From positions 198,377,902 through 198,441,901 of the forward strand of contig CM051459.1 of NCBI GenBank assembly GCA_028095005.1: DNA of 64,000 bases, in the 5' to 3' direction. The translations under genes were made by a program, and so were the position numbers. Of the stretch, positions 10,521-21,079 are shown in pieces. A model generated the notes under the pieces. The model was not told where the DNA came from. It ran no database searches and worked only from the letters and a program-made list of their open reading frames with translations. Every line of letters begins with the position of its first letter. The stretch's first letter is position 1. This DNA comes from Rhynchospora pubera. Its lineage: Eukaryota > Streptophyta > Magnoliopsida > Poales > Cyperaceae.

Positions 10521-11633
10521 AGGGGTCGTTTGGCAATATCAAAGTTTAGTGGGATCAAGGAGTAAAGTTAGCATTTTGGGATTAGTGTTTGAGGTTAAAG
10601 TTAATAAAGTTAGTACTAACTTAAAGTTGGTAATTATTGTTTGGCATGATAGGTTAAAGTTAGTGATCAAAGTGAATGCATTTAATTATAACATTCATTT
10701 TAATCTAGACATTTTAGAATTCGAAAAATTTTAATCTTGATATTTTCAAAATTTGAAATTTAAAAAAATTTTAAAAAATGAAAATTAAAATTTTAAATTT
10801 TAAAATTTGAAACTTTGAAAATTTGAAATTTGAAATTTTTAAATTTTGAAATTTGAAATTTGAAATTTTAAAGTTTCTTCTCAAGGTTTTTCTCTTTAGA
10901 TACGATATAATTTTTTTTTTGTGTTTGAGAAAAGCTTAAATATATGGCCAAGTTAGGAAGGTAGTGCTAATCCCGTTGACCCCAAAGTTGTTTGGCGATG
11001 CTAGCCATGTAGGTTAGCTCGTTGACCCAAAAGTCAAGCTAAACTTGACACTACCAAACTAGCCCTAAGTTAATAAAATATACTGTTAATGTACAATTAT
11101 CTGAGGGCTTGTTTGATAGTGCCAAGTTTAGCTTGACTTTTGGGTCAACAAGCAAACCTATATGTCTTGCATCGCCAAACAACTTTGGAGTCAACGGAAT
11201 TAGCACTATCTTCCTAACTTGGCCATATATTTAAGCTTTTCTCAAACACAAAAAAAAAATTATATCGTATCTAAAGAGAAAAACCTTGAGAAGAAACTTT
11301 AAAATTTCAAATTTCAAATTTAAAAATTTCAAATTTTCAAAGTTTCAAATTTTAAAATTTAAAATTTTAATTTTCACCTTTTAAAATTTTTTAAAATTTC
11401 AAATTTTGAAAATATCAAGATTTAAATTTTTCGAATTCTAAAATGTCTAGATTAAAATGAATGTTATAATTAAATGCATTCGCTTTGATCACTAACTTAA
11501 CCTATCATGCCAAACAACGATTACTAACTTTGAGTTAGTAGTAACTTTTATTAACTTTAACCTCAAACACTAATCCCAAATTGCTAACTTTAACCCTTGA
11601 TCCCACTAAACTTTGATGTTGTCAAACGACCCT
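10521..11633. repeat. Long foldback: two ~530-bp inverted arms
   Basis: The left arm (10521 to about 11074) and right arm (about 11104 to 11633) are near-complementary, separated by about 30 bp. Outer ends read AGGGGTCGTTTGGCAA and GTCAAACGACCCT; inner ends read AACTAGCCCT and AGGGCTTGTTTG. Each arm contains the same run of AAATTTGAAA units. It is either one foldback element or two related MITEs in opposite orientation, since each arm has its own GGG..CGTTTGG-type end. I could not see a convincing target duplication. It lies between the convergent SPT2 genes. Confidence 0.85.
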
Positions 11634-11949
11634 GAAATTCTAATTTTAATCTTTCATCCCATTAATAATTAATGAAGCAGTCTGTAAAGTCAGTCATGAC
11701 CGACAGCTGTGAGTCATGATCCGGACATGTTCTTTCCCAGTGTAATGAGTATTTTAAATATAAATATATGCAAAATATTAATACATAATAAATAGGTATT
11801 TTATGAAAGAATATGGTTCTCTATAATATTTATATTAAATGGATGAAACAGGAAAATTTATACAATACGAAACAACAGATTTTGTAATAATAAAAATCTC
11901 ATGGACCAACGTGCAAAAACAACGATCAACTCTCCAGAGGCAATCAGAA

Positions 11950-12010
11950 TCAGGCAAGGAGTTAGCCTACGGGCCATTTTCAAAAAAAAAAAAAAAATTC
12001 AGGCAAGGAG
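11950..12010 (+). mobile_element. Ultra-short poly(A) retroposon, GCCTACGGGC head
   Basis: TCAGGCAAGGAG is duplicated at 11950-11961 and 11999-12010. The insert is a 20-bp head (TTAGCCTACGGGCCATTTTC) plus about 16 A. The GCCTACGGGC core and the structure recur at 36048-36137. Confidence 0.7.
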
Positions 12011-12331
12011 GACGCTTCTCTGGGAGTGAATCTCTATTTTAACTTTTTGAGGACTGAGGAAAGCAATTCCCCGCTTCTTCCTGCCTCAGCGCGCGTTTTT
12101 TTATTTGCGTGTTAGTCAGCGGCTCAGCCGCTCAGCGCACGAGAACTCTGCGGAATTTTGTGCATCGACCCTAGACAATTTCTGTGGATGAAACTCTGCA
12201 GAATTTTGTGCATCGAGTATTGTTTATGCCGTAATTTGACTCATTTAGACCCGCTACACCTCAGCATCCCGTCACAACAAATCCGTAAGGGATGATATAG
12301 TATCTTACCAAAAAGGACCATATATATCTTA

Positions 12332-12499
12332 GGGGCCGTTTGGATGTTGTAGGAATTTGGGGAATTTGCAATTCTAGGCATAAATTTATTGGGAAGTGTG
12401 TAACTTTGTGAAGAGTATGGATTGTTTATAATAAATTTGGCATATGAAATTCCGAGAATTTGCAATTCCCTCTTATTCCAACCCCATCCAAACGCCCCC
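12332..12499. mobile_element. Tourist-like MITE, family 2
   Basis: 168 bp with termini GGGGCCGTTTGGATG and CATCCAAACGCCCCC and a TTA duplication at 12329-12331 and 12500-12502. Inner sequence also folds (GAATTTGCAATTC near both ends). No coding capacity. Confidence 0.85.
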
Positions 12500-12640
12500 T
12501 TAGAGCCTACCCTCAACCTGAAGCCCTCAAGGCGACTCTAGGCCTAAATTATTCAGTCTATTATAAGACTATAACACGCTTTAGCAACAGAGGCACCAAA
12601 ACTCAACAAAATTTTGTTTTTTCTTTTTTATATGAGTAAT

Positions 12641-13013
12641 GCTAGAATCAAACATATAGGACGTCAAACACGATCCAAACGTAGCACATTAAAATTTCAA
12701 ACGGTCGATCCAAACCGCTCAATATGATCTCTATATTAAAATATCTTTGATAATCAAATTTTATATTTTTTCATATTTTCTAACTATTTTTTTTGAATTT
12801 TCAAAATTGAAGGGTTCAGAACTTTTTAGATTGAGCATATTGAAAAATTCCAAAAAAATAGTAAAAAATTTTGAAAAAAACATAAAATTTGGTCTCCATG
12901 AAGATTTTATAACACATAACAATTTGTGCGGTTTGGATCGGTCATTTCAATTTTAAAAATTAAAATTTCATCGCATTGGACAAGTGTACGTGTCCTATAT
13001 GTTTGACACTAGC
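12641..13013. mobile_element. MITE with GCTAG-type termini
   Basis: About 373 bp with inverted ends: left GCTAGAATCAAACATATAGG, right GTCCTATATGTTTGACACTAG. The AT-rich interior carries an AAAATTTGGTCTCCATGA segment that resembles one in the element near 23270-23573. No clear target duplication was read. Confidence 0.65.
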
Positions 13014-13520
13014 AACTCTCTTTTTATATTACATTCTAAACATTTGATGCCTTTTGCGAGTCCAAAAACGAAGAAGATTGTAAGTAGGTAGCAACACTGA
13101 AATTAACCACAGGCGAATTACAACACCAGTCCTGCGCTTTCTCAGCCATATATCTATGTTAGTAATTGCTCGATGCTCTTTAAGCTTAATCAAATTATTC
13201 GTCGATAATAATAATGATGAACAACAAGCCTCGAAGCTCCCAAAACAAGCTAATATAGCACACTAGCAAATACCAAAATTGGGTAGGAAAAAAGCAAATA
13301 AAATGATCCTAAAAACTAGAAATTAAATTACGAACTTGCAAAGTTACAACCCTAACAATATGCTATCAATAGCGACCTAAAACCATCAGTTAAGCATCTT
13401 AATTAAACTTTAACAAAGACTACTTTCTCCTTATCCCACCCCCAATTCCAGGACCAAAATTTAACCTCTATATGTAAAAAAAATTGCTGTGTCCATATCA
13501 TTAATAACATCTCATTGCTA

Positions 13521-16500
13521 TCACCCATGCTGCAATTTCCTCTTTTTTCTCATGCGCTCCCTCCTCTCTTCTTCCTCGATGAGACGCAATTGCTCTTCGT
13601 CTTCCTTTCTTGCAATTTGTAGGCTGAAACAAAGGCAGAATTTATGAATAAGAAAATACAAACCTCCAGTAATTTTTTATAAATTATAAACATAAATAGA
13701 AGTTATATATAAGAATATGCGCACCTCCTTAATTCCTCTTTTTGAATAACATCAAAGCCAACTTCCATATCACTGTCATCCTCATCCGACCCTGCCCATC
13801 TGTTAGGGTTGTAGCTGCAGAGGCAATCAATTTAAGTAATTGTATGGGAAACAATAACAGAAATTAATTGGCACACTAACAATAAGAATTTTCAACAACA
13901 GCATCATAAGGTGTAAACAACATACTTGAACATTTTACGAATCATGCTGATTGCTTCCTCATCTTCATCATCAAAGGGTCTTTTTGCGACAGGCTTTTTC
14001 TTTAAGGTAACATTCCTGTCCTCCCGCTCTCTAGCTCTACCATTAGCACTTGATGATATCTGTTTGGAAGGCTGCTTTACAAACAAAATTGGTGTCAAGA
14101 CACAAACAAACTTTGGTGCTTTTGATATGTGTATATAGCCAAAGTTTAGGATAAATTATGTATATAACAGCTACAGTTCTTGATCAATAACAAACCTGAG
14201 ATTTTGAAGGTGGGGCCGACTTCATACCAGGTTTCGTTGAAAAAGAACCTATTCTTCTCTGTTCAGTTGGACGCTGTTGTGCAGGAGGAGAAACATGCGA
14301 CCTAGAGTTAGAACTAACAGTAGTTCTTTTTACGTCAGGACGATGGTTGCTGGTGCCATTAACAGCCTTCATAGGAGCCTTATTAGCTGCCATGGCTTTT
14401 GTAGGAGCTTTTGTACTAGTACTGGGGCCAGAACGGTGAGACCCACTTGGCATGGGTCTTGGTCGGTTGGATTGAGGCAGAGGTTGCCTCGAGGTGCCTG
14501 GCCGCTGAAGCTGTTGCTGGGGGTGCCTCTGAGCTGTACTCCCCTGCCTCGGATGTTGTTGTTGTAAATGTCTCTGGGCAGTGGTACTTCCAGCAGAGGG
14601 TGTTGACTTACCATTGGACCCTGTCAGATGCCCTCTCAATGGCTCCTTGATGTGCTTAGCTGATGAGGGCTGGGACGTAGAAGGATCTTTGACATGAGGA
14701 GAAACCTGTATGAGTATCTATCCATGAAAGAACCAAAGGATGTGCTTTGGTCGTTTGGTCACCAGTTTACAACAAGTCACTGAACCTACTCGATCATGTA
14801 CCTATACTTGAACCCATGGTTCGATTTTCTCTCAAGATTATATATGATAGATAGGTTTTCCAGATACATAGTTTCTGGGTTTTAGAGTGCCTCAGGAAGC
14901 GAAATTGTTCAATGAAATAAAACATTCAACCCAAATCTTGTACTTGACTGGTCAGAGCAAGGACAACACAACCGTATGGATCCAAATCTCAAATTTTGAA
15001 CAACCCACCCAAGACAGTGGAATGACTGAAAACAATCTGCCAGGAAAAATGGACCAACAATGACCGGACCAAGTGCTGAGGACTTAACAAAGAATGACTT
15101 CAATCAGGACAAAGAAACCAAACTTACTAGATTTTGACTGAGAAGTGTTTATTGTAGAGGGCTTAGGAGGTACATCAGCATCATCCGAGAACAAAAATGA
15201 GTAGTCTCGGTTGTCTTTCAGAATCTCCACCTTCTTCTTAACCTGAAAGAAATACACCCTTCAAATTTAGATACACTCAACTTGCATAGTATAAAAATAT
15301 AACCCCCCCTCCCCCAAACAAAAAAAAAAAAAAAGAAACAAAAAAATGCCCCCTCATGAAAAGATGCACCACCTCCCTTCTAGGGACGGGAATTGAAAAA
15401 TGCAGAGACAATGTAAATTTACATCTGTGATCATAACAGTTGAGATCACTAAAATCCAGATTAAAATTTCTCCCAAAATGTAAATAAAATATATCTGGGA
15501 AGTAAATGTGATATTGTGATGCGATCATACAACTTTATCCCTAGAAATAACAGTATATGTCAGTACCATGCCTCTGACTTCTTTGGTGCATGTTTGAATT
15601 GCTGTGGAGATTTTAATAAAGGAATTTATAGGCCGTACGCTGGTACCTCGTTGACTACTCTAGGCCGATGGCTATGTCCATTTGATGAAATATATTTGGG
15701 AAATAAATGTGATATTGTAAATAAAATTTCTCCCAAAATGTAAATAAAATATATTTGGGAAGTAAATGCGATATTGTGATGCGATCATACAACTGTATCC
15801 CTAGAAATAACAGTATATGTCAGTACCATGCCTCTGACTTCTTTAGTGCATGTTTGAACTGCTGTGGAGATTTTAATAAAGGAATTTATAGGCCGTACCT
15901 CGTTGACTACCCTAGGCCGATGGCTATGTCCATTTGATGACTTGGGTCTTGAGGACATAGGAACTGTACCTTTCTACAGAAAAAGTTAAAGTTTGAAACT
16001 GTGCTTTAAGAATCCATTTAATCAAAACCTTGATAGTAATAATAATAATAATGATGTGACAGGAAAAGGAACTAACAGAAACAGCAGTAGAAGAGCCTGA
16101 AGGTTTAGAAGAAGAAGAAGAATGAAGATATCCATTCTCCTTCATTGATTTGGTTTCTTCAATTACACGTGGGGCAATTCCAGGCGATGAAGGTCCAAAA
16201 AAGGATCCAAATCTGTAAGAAAATGTATTGTGATTAGTAAAAAAAGAGTAGTGCTTAAAAGCAGATGAAAAATTTAGGCTGCATTCACGTAATTGTTTTT
16301 CTTCCGTCTCCCATTGTTACAATTTCATTTGCACCTTGTGAAATAAATGGAAATATATACATAACTGCCGGAGATATTCACTAGGAATTTGATGTCAGTA
16401 TGCAAACCCCAAAAAAATTTCAAGACCTCTAGCCTAACTCCTGAGATTTAGGGAAGCAACAGGAATCAAAACTCCAGAACCAATGTTTTGCTCACAAATT

Positions 16501-17154
16501 CTCATTACCAAACAAGTCAAACCAGTACAAGTCCAAATAGGAAATGAGAAAAGTAATTTAAGGGAAAAAGGGGCAGGTGCCAGGTGGAAAGGAAAAACAT
16601 AAAACATACTTGTCATTAGAGGCGGCTTTCGGGGTGTTGCGTAAGGAAGAACGACCTAAAGCAGAGGCCGTTTCCTTCAACAGTTTCTGTCTGTATTTTT
16701 CCTTCAGCCTCTCTCTCTCTCTAAGATACTCCTTTTCTTCTTTTGTTGATTTTGGTGGTTCTCTGGTCTGTTCCTGCTCTTCTTCCTCCTCTTCATATTC
16801 ATCTTCATATCCTTCCTCCTCATCATAATAATCCTATCAAAATAAATTTTAAAGTTTAATCCAACTCTAAACAAATCATTCCTTAACTAACCCAAATCCA
16901 GCTTACATCCTACATTTTATTTTAAACGATCAAACAAATAATCTCAAGCAATGAATCCAGTTCTAGCAAATTATTATGCTGAAACTCCTTATTTAGACTC
17001 CTTTCTGAAATTTAACCAACATTTTCAGGTGGCCTTAGCAGTCACCAGCTGGTAGATACTGCATCTAGGCTAGACGGTTATATTATAAAGAGTTTCTAAG
17101 AAAGAAGTAGCTTCAGAATAGAAAATAACCCACATTGTTATACTGCTGCCTCAT
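13521..17154 (-). CDS. SPT2: SPT2-B, SPT2-type chromatin protein
   Basis: Nine coding exons in reading order: 17154-17134, 16833-16610, 16212-16083, 15973-15899, 15242-15128, 14686-14196, 14071-13926, 13814-13725 and 13623-13521. They total 1,395 nt (464 aa). Exons of 21, 75, 115, 146, 90 and 103 nt are identical in length to those of SPT2-A. The protein has the same acidic head (MRQQYNN then an Asp/Glu run), a Ser/Pro/Gln-rich middle and the C-terminal SPT2 domain (DDEDEEAISMIRKMF, YNPNRWAGSDEDDSDMEVG, ending KKRKLQHG). The frame stays open upstream through the leader exon, so an N-terminal extension is possible, but SPT2-A has a stop there and I keep the shared ATG. The exon 4 donor (GTTTCT) is weak. 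Exon 5's end has a second copy in the next intron (see the 15463-15940 repeat). Confidence 0.88.
15463..15940 (-). repeat. Intragenic tandem duplication including end of SPT2-B exon 5
   Basis: About 225 bp at 15463-15688 is repeated at about 15723-15940 with scattered changes (shared TCCCAAAATGTAAATAAAAT, GCGATCATACAACT and GGAATTTATAGGCCGTAC). The copied part contains the last ~40 nt of exon 5 and its donor. The outer copy (15723-15940) overlaps the used exon. The inner copy lies in the intron and has a potential donor but no obvious acceptor. Confidence 0.85.
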
Positions 17155-17618
17155 CTTTGCCCAATTGTAACCCAATCCTGGTAGTAGATTAAAAGGGCCG
17201 GAATATGGCCTCAATCCTGTAAAAACGGAGAACACATTAGAAAACCTAACCAATAATTAAAAAAAAAATTCTCACCAAATCTTTCTATAAGAGTTGTTAA
17301 GTTAAAACTTTGACTCAGGATTACTTCAATTCCACAGAGATCAGAATCATTAATAAAAAATTTATTCAGAATTCGATAACTTTCATACCCTGATTTCCCT
17401 AAATTCGGAACTAAACAACACAATTCTCATCTAATCACGACCTTCTAGCTAAATTTCGAACTAAACGACACAATTCTCGTCTAATCACGACCATCTATCA
17501 CAGCAATACCGCATTGACCATGGTTCGGGAACCAATCGGGAAACCCTAGATCCAATTTTGGGGCAAATTGACCCCGATTTGGGCGAACAAAAAACGATTG
17601 AATCGGAAAAAAACTTAC

Positions 17619-17795
17619 CTCCGAGTAACGCCGATTCTTCTCCCTTTCGTGTCGATCGGCTGGTTCTTCGATTCGATGTGCTCTTAGAGGTGGATTGGGA
17701 ATTTGGTGGAGATCGGAAGAGAGATTGGGGATGGAGTGCAGTAAGTTTCGTTCGTAAATCGAAACTCGGAAGGAGAAACAAAATGGCTCCTTGTG
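17619..17795 (-). other. SPT2-B 5'-UTR leader exon
   Basis: The exon ends at 17619 before GTAAGT (17618-17613), and its last bases match the leader exon of SPT2-A. The 402-bp intron (17618-17217) ends at an ACAG acceptor before 17216. The 5' limit is inferred from the TATA box. Confidence 0.6.
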
Positions 17796-17820
17796 TCGGA
17801 CTCGGGGGGGCTATGGGGTT

Positions 17821-17830
17821 ATTTATATAG
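17821..17830 (-). promoter_or_regulatory. TATA box of SPT2-B
   Basis: CTATATAAAT on the minus strand. Transcription would then start about 30 bp downstream, near 17795, giving a leader exon of roughly 180 nt. Confidence 0.5.
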
Positions 17831-17979
17831 GCAGAGGAGGAGAGGACTAGAGGAGCGTCGGTCAGACGGACCAGATAAGGTCGCTCGCGTCGCGGTAAGT
17901 TTCCTTTTTTATTTTCTTTTTATTTTTGGTATTTGAGGAGGCCGCTGGACTGGAGAAGTTTGTTTCCTTATTTACTGCT

Positions 17980-19290
17980 GTGGCAAATGGATCGGAATTG
18001 CTCAGGACCATCTCTAAGATTTTATCATTCCATCATTCTCACGCGTATGCTGCAACTAACTCATCTCTCCTCACGCGTACGCTGTCCCCCGCCCCCTCCC
18101 CCTTCCTCCCTCCCACATACGCTGTCCCCATCCCCCTTCTCCCTCCCACGTACGTTGTCCCCTCTCCCCCTTCTCCCTTCCACGTACGCTGTCCTCCCCT
18201 CTCCCTCCTCTGTCCCACATACATCGTTCTCCCTGCATCCTTCGTCCTCTTCCTCATACACACTTCATAACTATTGAAGTTAATATATTTAAATGTTGAA
18301 GGTAATATCGTAACTGTTGAAGTTAATATATATAACTGTTATACTAAACTTGTTGCAGAGATGGAATAGAACCAAGGTTTATCTTTCTGATATTAATTTC
18401 AACAGTTATGATATTACCTTCAACATTTAAATATATTAACTTCAGATCTGCCTAGTGTTCAGTTAGTTGATTGAAGTGTTCAGTTAGTTAATTATGTTAT
18501 CTATTATTCTGCACTTTGATATGTTCAGAACTGCCTAGTGTTCAGTTAGTTGATTGAAGTGTTCAGATAGTTAATTATGTTTTCTATTATTCTGCACTTT
18601 AATATGTTCAGAACTGCCTAGTGTTCAGTTAGTTGATTGAAGCGTTCAGTTAGTTAATTATGTTCTCTATTATTCTGCACTTTGATATGTTCAGAATTGC
18701 CTAGTGTTCAGTTAGTTGATTGAAGTGTTCAGTTAGTTGATTATGTTCTCTATTATTCTACACTTTCATATGTTCAGAACTGCCTAGTGTTCAGTTTGTT
18801 CCTAAGATATGTTCAGTTAGTAACTGTTGAAGTTAATATGTATAACTGTTGAAGTTATATATGTAGTTGTTGAAGTTATATATGTAACTGTTGAAGTAAT
18901 ATGTTATATATGTAACTGTTGAAGTTAATATACATAACTGTTGAACTTGGCATATTTAAATGTTGATGGTAATATTTGAAGTGAGCATATTTAAATTGTT
19001 GAAGTTGGCATATATATTAACTTCAACAGTTATATATATTAACTTCAACATTTAAATATGTTAATCTCAACAGTTAGAATCAATATATAGTGTGTGTATG
19101 AGAGGGGAGGAGGAGGGGGGAGCGTATGCGGGAGGGGTGGGAGGGGGACGAGCGTGTGCGGCAGGGAGAAAAACAGAGCGATTTTCAAAAATAGAAACGC
19201 GTAGAGCCAAAAATAGAAAAAACGCGTGGGGATGATGGGAATGATGAATATCGGGGATGATCCTTATCACCCCCACAAATGGATTGCAGT
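17980..19290. mobile_element. Degenerate inverted-repeat element with nested repeats
   Basis: The outer flanks are inverted: GATGGAATGAT and ACGCGT with a pyrimidine-rich CCCCTCCCCC stretch (18010-18200) face a purine-rich GGGGAGGAGG stretch with ACGCGT (19085-19260). Inside are many AACTGTTGAAGTTAATAT-like units in both orientations and an 83-bp minisatellite. A long frame across the C-rich arm is low-complexity and not credible as protein. It resembles a non-autonomous Mutator-like or foldback element. The ends are not sharply defined. Confidence 0.45.
18448..18795. repeat. 83-bp minisatellite, four copies
   Basis: The unit starting CTGCCTAGTGTTCAGTTAG begins at 18448, 18531, 18614 and 18697, with a partial fifth at 18780. 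Spacing is exactly 83 bp and the units differ by a few bases. Confidence 0.93.
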
Positions 19291-21079
19291 TTAGTGTGGT
19301 ATGTTGGGTCTTGGAGATTTGAGCATTTGTTATCGAATCGAACTTTACAAATAAAATAAAAAGGGGAAATATTCAATAGTGTCGTGAGAATCAATTTCGA
19401 ATTGGACTTTAATATCAACGGTTTATGAGTGCTAATGAATTAACTTTTTTTTGGAAATGTACGGTTGAAATCAAAACTCGATTTAGAAATTGATTCTTTT
19501 AGCAGAATTTTTCATAAAAAAAATAATAAGTTAGTTTTTATAATTTTATTTGCATCTTAAATATTTATTTAAAAACTTAATAGTTTCAAATTTTTACTTT
19601 TGAAAGAAACTAAATTAGTTTTTTGAAGGAACTAACTTAAATCATTTTTGAGAGTTTAAGAACTACGTTGTTATATAAAAATGATAAATTAAGTAGATTT
19701 TATTTAAAAAAAACTAGTGGCCAAAAGTTAATTTTTACTTTTTTTTTTAAATGAAAGGAGTAATCCACAAATCACAATAGAGATCGATCTTAGTGGTGGG
19801 TTTATTTAGTTTTAAAACAAGTGATAACAAAAGGTCGTCACCTCTACTATTGTTTTTTTTTTTTGGACACTTTGACAGCATTGCGAGATCACTTCTTATT
19901 TATGCTGATTGCGGATGATCAATAATTTTTTAAAATTTTCATAAAATAGTAAAGTTCATGAAAATAGCACGTGATAAAAAAAAACTTATATCAAAATTTC
20001 AGAAGTCGGAAATAAAAAATTTTGATAGAATTTTTTATAATTTTTTTGAGAATGTACATGAAACTTAAGAAAAAAATTAGTTCGTGAAAGACCTTGAACA
20101 ATTTGATAGCCAAGATCACAACAAACGGAGACACAGACGTGATATCTTGGTGACAACAGGTGCGAAATTTTGTGGACAACTTGGCCCAAATATCAGGTCT
20201 TATTCGACAAAGTGAAAGTAGTAGCATATCATTCTTAGTTGCTTCAATCTGTCAATTGGCAATCTTTTGATCAAGACCTCCATGACGAATACTTTACAAA
20301 TATTTGCCAGCCTGAAAATTGTGCTGGAAAGGACGGATTCTGAATTTCAATTAACTTGAGCAAGCAGGACCGACAACTGTACCTAGTACTCGATAAGCAA
20401 CGTGCAAAACAGATCGATGAAAGTGAAAAGTTGGGAAAGGAAACATAAAAGAAGTATATATAGTTATGCGGCTTTGTCTTTGGTCTTTCCGACCTTAATT
20501 GATGTTTTGGACTTTTGGTCTTCCAATGAGTCTGGAGATGAAGATGCCGTCATAACTTTGATATATTAATTATGCCGGAAAAATCTAACCAGTGCTGCGT
20601 TTTCTTGCCAGAAAAATCACTAGTGGACCTAGCATCAGCTATTTAGTGTCACTAATATGATTAACCAAGTCATGTTGATTGGACAGTGAGCAGTGAAAGA
20701 AAGCCTAAATACGGACCATAAATTGAAGTTGTATTGTTAAGGTCCAATTTTACATATTACAAATCCCCACATGACAAATTGGAAACATTGCTAACAATTC
20801 ATAGTTGATGCATACATAACTAAAACAGACTGTATGTACTACATAATATCAAAAGTTTGAAAATTACTCACGAAGCACAATAATGTTGCATTTTAAAACT
20901 GAGAATTTAAATAATTAAGGACACCAATAGTACATTTTACAGATAGAGACGTTACCATCATACATGAAGTTTCTTCAGGAATTTAAGAAAAGATAAAAAG
21001 GTAGATTTATTGCAACAACCCACTCATATTACAACTAAAAATTTGACATTCCAACATTCTCATGATGAAAGAGTTGCAT
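19291..21079. other. Spacer, no gene seen
   Basis: AT-rich sequence downstream of the kinase gene. I find no supported frame, RNA gene or clear transposon ends. The kinase gene's 3' UTR and polyadenylation signal should lie in the last few hundred bases. Confidence 0.4.

Noticed and set aside
12144..12215. 25-bp direct repeat containing AATTTTGTGCATCGA
   Set aside because: Only two copies, with no element structure around them. Real but too small to interpret.
17485..17781. 98-codon minus frame over the SPT2-B leader exon as an N-terminal extension
   Set aside because: The frame can join exon 2 in phase, but SPT2-A has an in-frame stop before the shared ATG and the extra residues look like UTR. 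Kept only as an alternative start.
17926..18277. Two overlapping 114-codon plus-strand frames rich in Pro, Ser and Leu
   Set aside because: They cross the C-rich arm of an inverted-repeat element. Several frames are open at once, which is a composition effect.
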